A DNA stretch of 8,760 bases from Methanomassiliicoccales archaeon (GTDB taxonomy: Archaea > Thermoplasmatota > Thermoplasmata > Methanomassiliicoccales > UBA472). A model generated the notes under the pieces. That model ran no database searches. It was not told where the DNA came from and saw nothing but the letters and a program-made list of their open reading frames with translations. The stretch covers positions 1 through 8,760 of the forward strand of contig JALOTM010000130.1 in NCBI GenBank assembly GCA_025457905.1, written 5' to 3'. Shown piece after piece: positions 1 through 6,664 of the stretch; position 1 is the first letter of the stretch, and each line of letters opens with the position of its first letter. The translations under genes were made by a program, and so were the position numbers.

Positions 1-75
1 TCCATGATGAAATTGGAGAACGACCCCATGCGCTCCATCCGCAAGACCGATAAGGCCATGGGCATCGGCAAGTGA
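1..75 (+). CDS. gap: C-terminal end of probable type II (archaeal) glyceraldehyde-3-phosphate dehydrogenase, partial
   Basis: Frame 1 is open from the window edge to TGA at 73-75 and encodes 24 residues ending SIRKTDKAMGIGK. From memory, archaeal NAD(P)-dependent GAPDHs end in a similar SI(R/E/K)KTN(K)(A/S)(M/L)GI tail after a helix, which is the reason for the call. The catalytic domain lies outside the window and cannot be checked. The neighbour on the same strand is phosphoglycerate kinase, the next enzyme in glycolysis, and gap-pgk neighbours are common in archaea, which supports the assignment. The 108-bp gap before pgk suggests pgk may have its own promoter. With so little sequence, another protein with this tail cannot be excluded. 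Confidence 0.65.
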   Translation, partial: SMMKLENDPMRSIRKTDKAMGIGK

Positions 76-120
76 AGCATCCCTTCGCTCTCCGTCACCA
101 TTGAAACCCATCCAGCGAAT

Positions 121-139
121 GGAAGAAAAGCTAAATTAA
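121..139 (+). promoter_or_regulatory. Candidate archaeal BRE/TATA promoter for pgk
   Basis: The purine-rich stretch GGAAGAAAAG (121-130) is followed by the AT-rich CTAAATTAA (131-139), resembling a BRE plus a weak TATA box. A start about 25 nt downstream would fall near 160 and leave a short leader carrying the purine-rich ribosome binding site GGGAGG (171-176). The ATG at 184 follows that site by 7 nt. The match to the TATA consensus is imperfect. The rest of the 76-183 spacer shows nothing else convincing. Confidence 0.3.
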
Positions 140-183
140 CCAGGGAGAATGACATACATAGGGAAAGGGAGGGAGGAAACCCC

Positions 184-1372
184 ATGCTCGAGTTCAATAC
201 TCTGGACGACTTCGAATTCCGAGGGAGAAGCGTTCTTCTACGAGTCGACATCAACTGCCCTTTGCGCAAGGAAACGCTGGAGATCGAGGACGACAATCGC
301 ATCCAACAGATCTTGCAGACTCTGAAGGAGCTGCTGCACAAAGGGGCGAAGGTGGCCATCCTGGCACACCAAGGTCGCCCAGGAGACTGGGACTTCATTC
401 CATTGGACCGACACGCCAAGGTGCTCTCCAGGCTCTTAGGGAAGGAGGTCAAGTACATCGACGACCTGGTTGGGAAGGTGGCATTGGATGCCATCCGTTC
501 CATCTCCCCTGGAGAAGCGATCGTCCTGAAGAACGTGCGCGAGCTGGCCTACGAGCAGGACAAGAAGACCATGGAGGAGCATGCCAAGATGGAGCTGGTC
601 ACGACCCTGGCCCCCCTGTTCGATGTCTATGTCAACGACGCCTTCGGCGCCTCGCACCGCTCTCAATGCTCGTTGGTCGGCTTCCAGGCCGTTCTGCCCT
701 CGGCCGCCGGCCGCCTGATGGAAAAGGAGTTGAAGGCCCTAAGCCAAGTATTCAGCAATCCTGCAAGGCCAAGCGTCTTCATCCTGGGAGGGGCCAAGTT
801 CGGAGAGTCGGTCAAGGTGGTGGACCGGCTTATCGGCAAGAAGATCGCTGACTGGGTCATTCTCGTCGGAGTGACCGGAAACGCCCCTGACCAAGGAGAT
901 GACCCCTGAGGACCTGGAGTCGGCCAAGAAGCTGCTGCAGGAGAAGGGGGCGAAGATCATACTGCCCTACGATGTTGCGATCGAGGTCGATTGCCGGAGG
1001 CGCGACATCCTGGTGGGCGATCTGCCCCAGGAACATCCTGTGCTTGACATCGGGAGGGCGAGCATCGAGAAGTTCTCCCGCGTCATCGCCAGCGCCGGGA
1101 CGGTGTTCATGAGCGGGCCGGCCGGGATGATCGAGAAGGAGCCTTTCGCGCTGGGCACGAAGGACCTGATGCTCGCCGCCACCCACTCCAAGGCCTACAC
1201 CGTGATCGGGGGCGGCCATACCGCATCCGCAGCGGAGAAGTTCGGCCTCTTCCACAAGTTCTCATACGTGAGCACGGGAGGAGGGGCGCTGGAGACGTTC
1301 CTCCTGGGCAAGCCGCTGCCGGTGGTGGAGGCGCTGAAGGCCGCCAAGGGCCGCAAATGCCCGCCGAAGTAG
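184..1372 (+). pseudogene. pgk: Phosphoglycerate kinase, archaeal type, reading frame broken (disrupted gene or assembly error)
   Basis: The enzyme transfers phosphate between 1,3-bisphosphoglycerate and ADP in glycolysis/gluconeogenesis, in the cytoplasm. The N-terminal part (184-909, 241 codons) carries the PGK motifs RVDINCPL (residues 20-27), AHQGRP (61-66), NDAFGASHRS (151-160), GRLMEKEL (176-183) and GGAK (202-205). The C-terminal part continues in frame 2 to TAG at 1370-1372 with SGPAG (1112-1126), GGGH (1208-1219) and STGGGA (1271-1288). All expected landmarks are present, but in two frames. The switch lies between about 880 and 909, where frame 1 ends at TGA 907-909. Joined, the parts give about 395 residues against roughly 410 in archaeal relatives from memory. 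The missing residues appear to fall at the join, just after TGNA. ATG 184 is preceded by GGGAGG. A working copy would be needed for gluconeogenesis, so a sequencing or assembly fault is a real possibility. Confidence 0.85.
880..909 (+). other. Frame break within pgk
   Basis: Frame 1 reads GVTGNA, then the unrelated PDQGDDP and TGA at 907-909. Frame 2 is closed by TGA at 872-874, then reads TPLTKEMTPEDLE from 881 and continues into good PGK sequence. A four-C run (884-887) lies at the likely join. In relatives, the Gly/Asn motif is followed by a FLxAxG-like helix and loop before this point, and neither frame contains it. Dropping one C would therefore restore the frame but not the protein. A loss of 3n+2 bases (for example 44 or 47) fits better. 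Confidence 0.7.
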
Positions 1373-1383
1373 GCTGGTAGCCG

Positions 1384-2553
1384 TCACTTCCGAAGTACCT
1401 TCTCCATCCTCCCCAGGGCCTCCTCGATGCGCGCGGAGCTCTGGGTGAGGGCCATGCGGATGAATCCCTCGCCCCCCTGGCCGAACCCCACGCCGGGGGT
1501 CACGACCACGCCCGCCTCGTTGAGCATGCGGTCCGCGAACCTCATGCTGCTGCCGTCCACGCGGAACCAGAGGTAGAACGTCCCCTTGGGCAGGTCCACC
1601 TTGAAGCCCATCGAGCGCAGCCCCCTGACCATGATGTCGCGCCTCTCCTCGAAGATCCTCATGTTGTCGCGCACCATCTTGGGCTGCTCCCGGCCCTTGT
1701 ACTGCTCCAGGGCGAAGGCCGCCGCCTTCTGCACGAACTTCGGGGCGCCGGAGTCTATCTGGGACTTCACCTTCTTCAGGCCGGTGATGAGGTTGGCGTC
1801 GCCTACGGCGTAGCCCAGGCGGTAGCCGGTCATGTTGAACGTCTTGGACAGCGAGCCGAACTCGATGACCCCCTCGTCCCCCACCTCCAATATGCTGGGC
1901 GCGGAGTAGTCGCCGAAGGTCAGCTCAGAGTAGGCGTTGTCATAGACCATGACGGTCTGCGTCTGCACGCACCACTGGTACAGCCCGATCAGGTACTCCT
2001 TGCTCACGCAGGCCCCGGTGGGGTTGTTGGGGTAGTTGAGGTACAGCATCTTGGCGGTGCGGTCCAGGATGCCTGGTGAGTCCTCGATCTGGAAGTTGTG
2101 CTCGGGGGACAACGGCACCCTCACGGGCACGGCGTCGCAGAGCGTGGTGGCCCCCTGGGCGTAAACCGGGTAGGCGGGGTCGGGGCACAGCACCTTCTCG
2201 CCGGGGTTCACGAACGCGCGGGCGATGTTGGCCAGGCCTTCCTTGCTGCCCAGCAGTATGCAGACCTGTCCTCGCGGGTCGATGTCCACGTCGAAGCGCT
2301 TCTTGTAGAAGTCCGCCACGGCCTGCCTGGTCTCCGGCTCGCCCGCGGACGAAGGATAGTTATGGTTCTCAGGGTCAAGGACGTGCTTGCGCAGCTCCTC
2401 GACGATGGGCGCGGGGGTGGGCAGGTCGGGGTCACCTATACCGAAGTCGATGATGTCCACGCCCTGGGCCTTCTTGACCCTCACCTTCTCCTCTATCTCG
2501 GCGAACAGGTAGGGCGGTATCTTGTTGACTCGGTTGGCGAACTGGAACGACAT
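1384..2553 (-). CDS. dapL: LL-diaminopimelate aminotransferase (DapL), class I PLP enzyme
   Basis: DapL converts tetrahydrodipicolinate plus glutamate directly to LL-diaminopimelate, bypassing the DapD/DapC/DapE acyl steps. The 389-residue protein has the class I aminotransferase fold signature: an N-terminal substrate-loop region with GIGDPDLPTP (38-47), NYPNNPTG (173-180), YDNAYSE (204-210), the PLP lysine K237 in SLSKTFNMTGYRLG, and the substrate carboxylate arginine R366 in FIRMAL. The IPPYLFAEI start and IIDFGIGDPDLPTP resemble, from memory, the DapL2 subgroup found in methanogens and some bacteria rather than the plant/chlamydial form. ATG 2553 follows GGAG (2564-2561) by 7 nt. This ribosome site overlaps the dapF stop, and only 4 nt separate the genes. 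The operon holds dapA, dapB, dapF and lysA but no dapD/dapE, which argues strongly for DapL over a general aspartate or alanine aminotransferase. It is the last gene of the operon and faces pgk tail to tail. Confidence 0.88.
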   Translation of the reverse strand: MSFQFANRVNKIPPYLFAEIEEKVRVKKAQGVDIIDFGIGDPDLPTPAPIVEELRKHVLDPENHNYPSSAGEPETRQAVADFYKKRFDVDIDPRGQVCILLGSKEGLANIARAFVNPGEKVLCPDPAYPVYAQGATTLCDAVPVRVPLSPEHNFQIEDSPGILDRTAKMLYLNYPNNPTGACVSKEYLIGLYQWCVQTQTVMVYDNAYSELTFGDYSAPSILEVGDEGVIEFGSLSKTFNMTGYRLGYAVGDANLITGLKKVKSQIDSGAPKFVQKAAAFALEQYKGREQPKMVRDNMRIFEERRDIMVRGLRSMGFKVDLPKGTFYLWFRVDGSSMRFADRMLNEAGVVVTPGVGFGQGGEGFIRMALTQSSARIEEALGRMEKVLRK

Positions 2554-2557
2554 GCTC

Positions 2558-3388
2558 TCACTCCTGTAACTCCCCGGTGTACACCAGCTTGGCCGGGCCT
2601 CGCATGGCGACCGAGGATAACCCTTCCTCTACTTTAATCCACAGGCTCCCGCCAGGTAGCCGGACCTCGATGTCCTCGCCATAGGGTGCGTCCCCGTTCA
2701 ATGCCGCCGCCACGGCCGTGGCGCACGCTCCCGTCCCGCACGCCAGGGTCCAGGCCGCCCCGCGCTCGTACACGCGCACATCGATCCGCCTGCCATGCAG
2801 CCTGGCGAACTCCACGTTGGTCTTCTTGGGGAAGAGGGGATGGCGCTCGATCTTCGGCCCCAGGGTCTCGATCTGCTCGTCGCCGAGCGCCTGGAAGGTG
2901 ACGAAGTGGGGGTTGCCCATGCTCACCGCCGTGCCCTTCAGGGCCAGGCCGTCCACCTGCAGCTCGCGGTCCACGAAGCGCCCCTCGCATTTCATCGGGA
3001 TCTTGGAGCAGTCCAGCTCCGGGGCGCCCATGCCCACGGTTACCTCGGAGACCTCGCCGTCATCGACGGTGCAGTCGATGGTCCGGAGCCCGGCCAAGGT
3101 GTCGATGGTCATCCGGTCCTTCCATACCAGGCCCTGGTCGTACAGGTGCTTGGCCATACAGCGGATGCCATTGCCGCACATCTCCGCCTCGCTGCCGTCC
3201 GAGTTCAGGATCTTCATGAAGGCGTCCGCTCGGGTGCTTGACATGATGTAGAGGATGCCGTCGGCCCCGATGCCGAAGCGGCGGTCGCACCAGCGCACCG
3301 CGAAGGCGGGGTCCTTGGGCGCCTTGCCGTCCAGATCCTCGATCAGCACGAAATCGTTGCCCAGCCCCTCGTACTTGAAGAACCTCAA
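2558..3388 (-). CDS. dapF: Diaminopimelate epimerase
   Basis: DapF is a PLP-independent racemase turning LL- into meso-diaminopimelate, the substrate of LysA. It acts through a two-cysteine acid/base pair. With the chosen start the protein is 276 residues, the usual size. Visible are GNDF (10-13), the first active-site cysteine C71 in EMCGNGIRC, GNPHFV (158-163), E208-R209 in YERG and the second cysteine C217 in ACGTGACA. The frame stays open a further 78 codons upstream to 3622, but that extension is low-complexity and lies wholly inside lysA. TTG at 3388-3386 gives MRFFKYEGLGNDF, the family N-terminus. It overlaps the lysA TGA as TTGA and is preceded by GAGG with 8-nt spacing, so it is the likely start. 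An oddity is ERGAAWT where most family members have ERG(A/V)GET just before the second cysteine. Translation is probably coupled to lysA. Confidence 0.93.
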   Translation of the reverse strand: MRFFKYEGLGNDFVLIEDLDGKAPKDPAFAVRWCDRRFGIGADGILYIMSSTRADAFMKILNSDGSEAEMCGNGIRCMAKHLYDQGLVWKDRMTIDTLAGLRTIDCTVDDGEVSEVTVGMGAPELDCSKIPMKCEGRFVDRELQVDGLALKGTAVSMGNPHFVTFQALGDEQIETLGPKIERHPLFPKKTNVEFARLHGRRIDVRVYERGAAWTLACGTGACATAVAAALNGDAPYGEDIEVRLPGGSLWIKVEEGLSSVAMRGPAKLVYTGELQE

Positions 3389-4644
3389 ATCATCAGCCTC
3401 GTGGGTATTCGCTCCAACCGCAGGAGGTCGTCCAGGCTCTCCTCCTCCCTTATCACTGAGGCCAGGCCGTCCTTGACCAGTACCTCGCGGGGCCGGCCTC
3501 GCATGTTGTAGGACGAGGACATGGTGAAGCCGTAGGCGCCAGCGTCGTACACGGCGATGACATCTCCCTCCTCCACCCTGGGGAGCAGGCGGTCCTTGGC
3601 GATGAAGTCCCCGCTCTCGCATATCGGCCCGACCACGTCGTAGGTGAACTCCCCCGGGCGGCCGAACTTGTTGGCCACCGCCACATGGTGGTAGGAACCA
3701 TAGAAGGCGGGCCGCACCAGCGTGTTGAAACCGGCGTCCACGCCGCAGAAACGCTTGTCCCCGGTCTCCTTGACGTCCACGACCGTCGTCAGGAGCACGG
3801 TGGTATCGGCGATGATGTAGCGGCCTGGCTCGATGGCCACGGTCTTGGCGGAGCAGCGGCCCTTGATGCGAGAGGTGACCTCACGAGCGTAGGCCTCCAC
3901 GTCCATGGCCTTGTCCTCCGGACGGTAGGGTATGCCCACACCGCCCCCGATGTCCAGCACCTCCAGCTTCAGGCCCAGCCTGGACTCCACCTCGTTCATG
4001 ATGCCCACCAGCACCTCGGTGACCTCCACGAAGGGGGCCACGTCCTGCACCCCGGCGCCGATGTGGGCGTGCAACCCGAAGGGCATGAAGCCGAGCTCCA
4101 GGGCCCTGTCGTAGGCCCGGATGATGAGGTCCTTCGGGACGCCGAACTTGGTGCTCTTGGCCCCAGTGACGACGTGCGAGTGGTGGCCGGCGCCCACCTG
4201 CGGGTTCACTCGGAACGAGATGTTCACCTCGGTGGAGATACGGGCCAGGCGCTCCAGCTCGGAGAGCGAGTCCACGTTCACGTTCACTCCCCTGGCCACG
4301 ATTTGCTTGAGCTCCCGGTCGCTGACGTTCACCCCGGTGTACAGGATCCTGTGCGGCGGGAAGCCGGCCCTCAGGCAGGCGTCCACCTCGCCGATGCTCA
4401 CAGCATCTATATGGCTGCCCTCCTGCTCAAGGATGCGCAGGATGGCCAGCGCGGTGTTGGCCTTGCAGGCGAAGTGCACACGCACCGGCATGTGCGGCTT
4501 GAAGGCGTCCCTGATCCTCCGATAGTTCTCCCTTACAGCGCTCTCATCCGTGACGTACACGGGCGTTCCGAACCTCGCAGCTATGTCCGCGGCCCTCAGG
4601 CCGCCGATGACCATGTTCCCTTCCTCGTTGCGGAAATTGCGCAT
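3385..4644 (-). CDS. lysA: Diaminopimelate decarboxylase
   Basis: LysA decarboxylates meso-diaminopimelate to L-lysine, the last step of the pathway, using PLP in a fold-type III (alanine racemase-like) barrel. From ATG 4644 the protein has 419 residues, typical for the family. The motifs are: PLP lysine K61 in HFACKAN (58-64), HAHIGAG (192-198) where many homologues have HIGSQ, GGGVG (233-237), EPGRY (272-276), CESGD (342-346) carrying the active-site cysteine of the partner subunit, and AGAYGFTMSSSYN (368-380) with Y371. The start was chosen because AGGTG lies 6 nt upstream of this ATG. An in-frame GTG three codons earlier (4653), inside the lysC end, lacks such a site. The ATG sits 1 nt after the lysC stop (TGACATG). 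The 3' end overlaps dapF by TTGA. The family also contains ornithine/arginine decarboxylases, but the surrounding dap genes make DAP the substrate. Confidence 0.95.
   Translation of the reverse strand: MRNFRNEEGNMVIGGLRAADIAARFGTPVYVTDESAVRENYRRIRDAFKPHMPVRVHFACKANTALAILRILEQEGSHIDAVSIGEVDACLRAGFPPHRILYTGVNVSDRELKQIVARGVNVNVDSLSELERLARISTEVNISFRVNPQVGAGHHSHVVTGAKSTKFGVPKDLIIRAYDRALELGFMPFGLHAHIGAGVQDVAPFVEVTEVLVGIMNEVESRLGLKLEVLDIGGGVGIPYRPEDKAMDVEAYAREVTSRIKGRCSAKTVAIEPGRYIIADTTVLLTTVVDVKETGDKRFCGVDAGFNTLVRPAFYGSYHHVAVANKFGRPGEFTYDVVGPICESGDFIAKDRLLPRVEEGDVIAVYDAGAYGFTMSSSYNMRGRPREVLVKDGLASVIREEESLDDLLRLERIPTRLMI
3386..3400 (-). promoter_or_regulatory. Ribosome binding site and TTG start of dapF, inside lysA
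   Basis: On the minus strand GAGG (3400-3397) is followed by 8 nt and TTG (3388-3386). The TTG shares TG with the lysA stop TGA (3387-3385), forming a 4-nt TTGA overlap. No ATG or GTG in the dapF frame lies nearby. This decides the start against the 78-codon upstream extension. Confidence 0.75.
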
Positions 4645-4655
4645 GTCAAACACCT
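4642..4655 (-). promoter_or_regulatory. Ribosome binding site deciding the lysA start
   Basis: AGGTG (4655-4651) is followed by 6 nt and ATG (4644-4642). It overlaps the last codons and stop of lysC. The alternative GTG at 4653 would have no Shine-Dalgarno-like sequence upstream and would itself occupy this site. Confidence 0.6.
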
Positions 4656-5848
4656 ATGAACTTGTCGTGCAGCTTCCTGACCACCTCGTTGGCCTTCTCG
4701 CTGGGCACAACGAACTCCACCTCCCCGTCCCCGTAGCGGCGGAGCCTCTCGCAGACGTTGCGCGCCGCGGAGGAGGGCACCGCGAAGGCCAATGTGGACA
4801 GCGATGTGGATATGGCATAGGCCGTGGAGCCGTTCTCCGAGACCGTGGCAAGCAGGTGCATGACCAGGCTTGGGTTGTAGACTATCTCCGAGGAGTAGAC
4901 CTTGACCACGGCCAGGTCCCCCTTGGCGGCCACGCTCTTGAGCAGCTTCCCCCCCGCACCCTTGTTCTCCCTTATGCACGTCCCGGGGGACTGGGGGTCG
5001 AAGGTGTTCTTGACCCTGACCAGGATGCGCTTCTTGCGCGCTGGCTCGATTGTGCGGGGATGCAAAACCTTCGCCCCGAAGTAGGCCAGCTCCGCCGCCT
5101 CCCCGTAGTCCATCTCCCTTAGGTTGCGGGCGCCCGGTACCACCCTGGGGTCGGCGCTCATGAAGCCGTCCACGTCCGTCCAGATCTCTATAGCGTCAGC
5201 GTCCAGGGCGTAACCGACCACCGAGCCGGAGTAGTCGGAGCCACCCCTCCCGAAGGTGATGGGGCGGCCATCGGCGTCGCAGCCGTAGTAGCCGGTGATG
5301 ACCGGTACCTTGCCCGCCTTGACCAGCGGGAGGACGGTGCGCCGGAAGTTGCGAGACGTGGCCTCCAGGTCGGCTGTGCCGTTCCCCGGCGTCCCCAAGG
5401 CCACGATCCCGGCCTCCTCCGAGGTCATGGCGATGGCGTCCACGCCGTTGGACCTAAGGACCGAGGCCACCATGAGCGAGGACAGCCTCTCCCCCCAGGA
5501 GGAGACGGTGTCCTGCAGGTTGGTCCGGGAGGAAGGCTCCTGGTATCGCTCCAGGGCCTGCCTAAGGCCGCCGATGCGCACCCTGAGCTTGGTCTCCAGG
5601 TCCCCCAGCGCCTCCTCGGGCATCATGGGCTGGACCGCGGAGGTGTGCTTCCACAGCAGCTCGTCGAAGACCGCGTCGCTGGGCGGCCGCTCCTCCCTCA
5701 TCAGGGCGAGGAGATGATTGGTCACCCCGGACATGGCCGAGACCACCAGGACCTTGCCTGCCTGGTCCTGCCTGACGACGGACACCAGGCTGCGCAGCGC
5801 CCGCTCGGAGCCCACGCTGGTGCCCCCGAACTTCATGGCCTTGATCAA
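4646..5848 (-). CDS. lysC: Aspartate kinase (aspartokinase) with a short regulatory region
   Basis: This enzyme phosphorylates L-aspartate with ATP, the committed step towards lysine, threonine and methionine. The 400-residue protein has the amino-acid kinase signature KFGGTSVGS (6-14), VVSAMSGVTN (35-44), SWGERLSS (117-124), FGRGGSDYS (199-207), WTDVDG (223-228) and FGAKVLHPR (257-265). The kinase domain includes the archaeal/E. coli-like helical insert (about 45-115) and ends near 295. The remaining stretch (about 305-400) has one clear ACT-like segment (DLAVVKVYSS at 311-320 onward), whereas aspartokinases normally carry two ACT domains over about 150 residues. Feedback control may therefore differ. 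TTG 5848 is preferred because GAGGTG lies 8 nt upstream and TTGA overlaps the dapB stop. An ATG at 5836, just before KFGG, has no good site. Placement in the lysine operon suggests a lysine-dedicated isozyme. Confidence 0.93.
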   Translation of the reverse strand: MIKAMKFGGTSVGSERALRSLVSVVRQDQAGKVLVVSAMSGVTNHLLALMREERPPSDAVFDELLWKHTSAVQPMMPEEALGDLETKLRVRIGGLRQALERYQEPSSRTNLQDTVSSWGERLSSLMVASVLRSNGVDAIAMTSEEAGIVALGTPGNGTADLEATSRNFRRTVLPLVKAGKVPVITGYYGCDADGRPITFGRGGSDYSGSVVGYALDADAIEIWTDVDGFMSADPRVVPGARNLREMDYGEAAELAYFGAKVLHPRTIEPARKKRILVRVKNTFDPQSPGTCIRENKGAGGKLLKSVAAKGDLAVVKVYSSEIVYNPSLVMHLLATVSENGSTAYAISTSLSTLAFAVPSSAARNVCERLRRYGDGEVEFVVPSEKANEVVRKLHDKFIGV

Positions 5849-6624
5849 AGCCCCAGCACCTCGGCCATGCTGTGCACCTTGCCGTCGCGCCGGGCCGAGA
5901 CCCAGCGGATGGCGGTGATGCAGCCCTCTGCAAAGGCCTCCCGCGAGTGGGCACGATGCGTCAGCTCGATCCTCTCCTTGTTCCCGGCGAACAGGATGGT
6001 GTGCTCCCCCACCACATCTCCGGCGCGGACGGCATGCACCCCGATCTCCCGGCCGCGCGCTCCAACGATCCCCTGGCGGCCATGGACGATGTTCTCGATG
6101 CCGGTGACCTCCGAGGCTATCTGCGCCGCGCGCATGGCCGTCCCCGAGGGGGCGTCCTTCTTCTTATCGTGATGAGTCTCTATGATCTCGATATCGTAGT
6201 TCTCCAGCACCGCGGCCAGCACGCCGCACATCTTCCAGAAGACGTTGACGCCGACGGAGAAGTTGGGCGTGACCACGGCGGACACGTTGTTATCCTGCAC
6301 CAAGGACTCGAAGGCCTTGAGCACGTCATCGGCCAGCCCAGTGGTGCCAACGACGCAGTTGACGCCCATGGGCGGAACCTTGGCCAGGTTCTTGGCGGCA
6401 GCAGCCACCGATGTCACGTCCACGTAAACGTCCGCACGCTCGACCGCCTTCTCCATGCTGGAGGATGGATGCGCCATAATGCCCGGCGCTATCTCCCTCC
6501 CCGCATGGCCGCCGCTGTCCGATACCACTCCTCCCACCAGCTGCATGTCGCCCTGCTGCTGGATGAGCCCGCAGATCATGGAGCCCAGGCGTCCTGAGGC
6601 CCCTCCGACCACCACCTTGATCAT
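5845..6624 (-). CDS. dapB: 4-hydroxy-tetrahydrodipicolinate reductase
   Basis: DapB reduces the DapA product with NAD(P)H to tetrahydrodipicolinate, the branch compound that DapL then aminates. The 259-residue protein has an N-terminal Rossmann domain with GGASGRLG (7-14), the GTTG loop (93-96), TPNFSVGVN (119-127), and the C-terminal substrate domain signature ETHHDKKKDAPSGTA (149-163), including the catalytic histidine pair (151-152) and a lysine. Length and motif spacing match the family. ATG 6624 is preceded by a full GGAGG (6637-6633) with 8-nt spacing. The 40-nt gap to dapA is the widest within the operon and shows no hairpin or T-run. The 3' end overlaps lysC by TTGA. Confidence 0.96.
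   Translation of the reverse strand: MIKVVVGGASGRLGSMICGLIQQQGDMQLVGGVVSDSGGHAGREIAPGIMAHPSSSMEKAVERADVYVDVTSVAAAAKNLAKVPPMGVNCVVGTTGLADDVLKAFESLVQDNNVSAVVTPNFSVGVNVFWKMCGVLAAVLENYDIEIIETHHDKKKDAPSGTAMRAAQIASEVTGIENIVHGRQGIVGARGREIGVHAVRAGDVVGEHTILFAGNKERIELTHRAHSREAFAEGCITAIRWVSARRDGKVHSMAEVLGL
5846..5862 (-). promoter_or_regulatory. Ribosome binding site and TTG start of lysC, inside dapB
   Basis: GAGGTG (5862-5857) is followed by 8 nt and TTG (5848-5846), which overlaps the dapB stop TGA (5847-5845) as TTGA. The layout copies the lysA/dapF junction. The in-frame ATG four codons later has only a weak AAGG two bases upstream. Confidence 0.65.
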
Positions 6625-6664
6625 GACCTAAACCTCCTTGGCTATGAGTCGGCTCGGCCCCAGG

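Noticed and set aside
84..122. Inverted repeats TTCGCT/AGCGAA and CCATT/AATGG in the gap-pgk spacer as a terminator
   Set aside because: Arms are only 5-6 bp, the first has a 24-bp loop, the two overlap each other, and no T-run follows.
3389..3622. 78-codon N-terminal extension of the dapF frame
   Set aside because: It lies entirely inside lysA, has Gly/Arg/Pro-rich shadow composition, and DapF proteins begin with the KYxGxGNDF region that follows the TTG at 3388.
4645..4653. GTG start for lysA at 4653
   Set aside because: No ribosome binding site lies upstream of it, whereas AGGTG sits 6 nt before the ATG at 4644; the difference is only three residues.
3685..4659. Long plus-strand frame (324 codons) opposite lysA
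   Set aside because: It is His/Val/Gly-rich shadow sequence antisense to a fully supported lysA; high GC creates long spurious open frames here and opposite the other genes.
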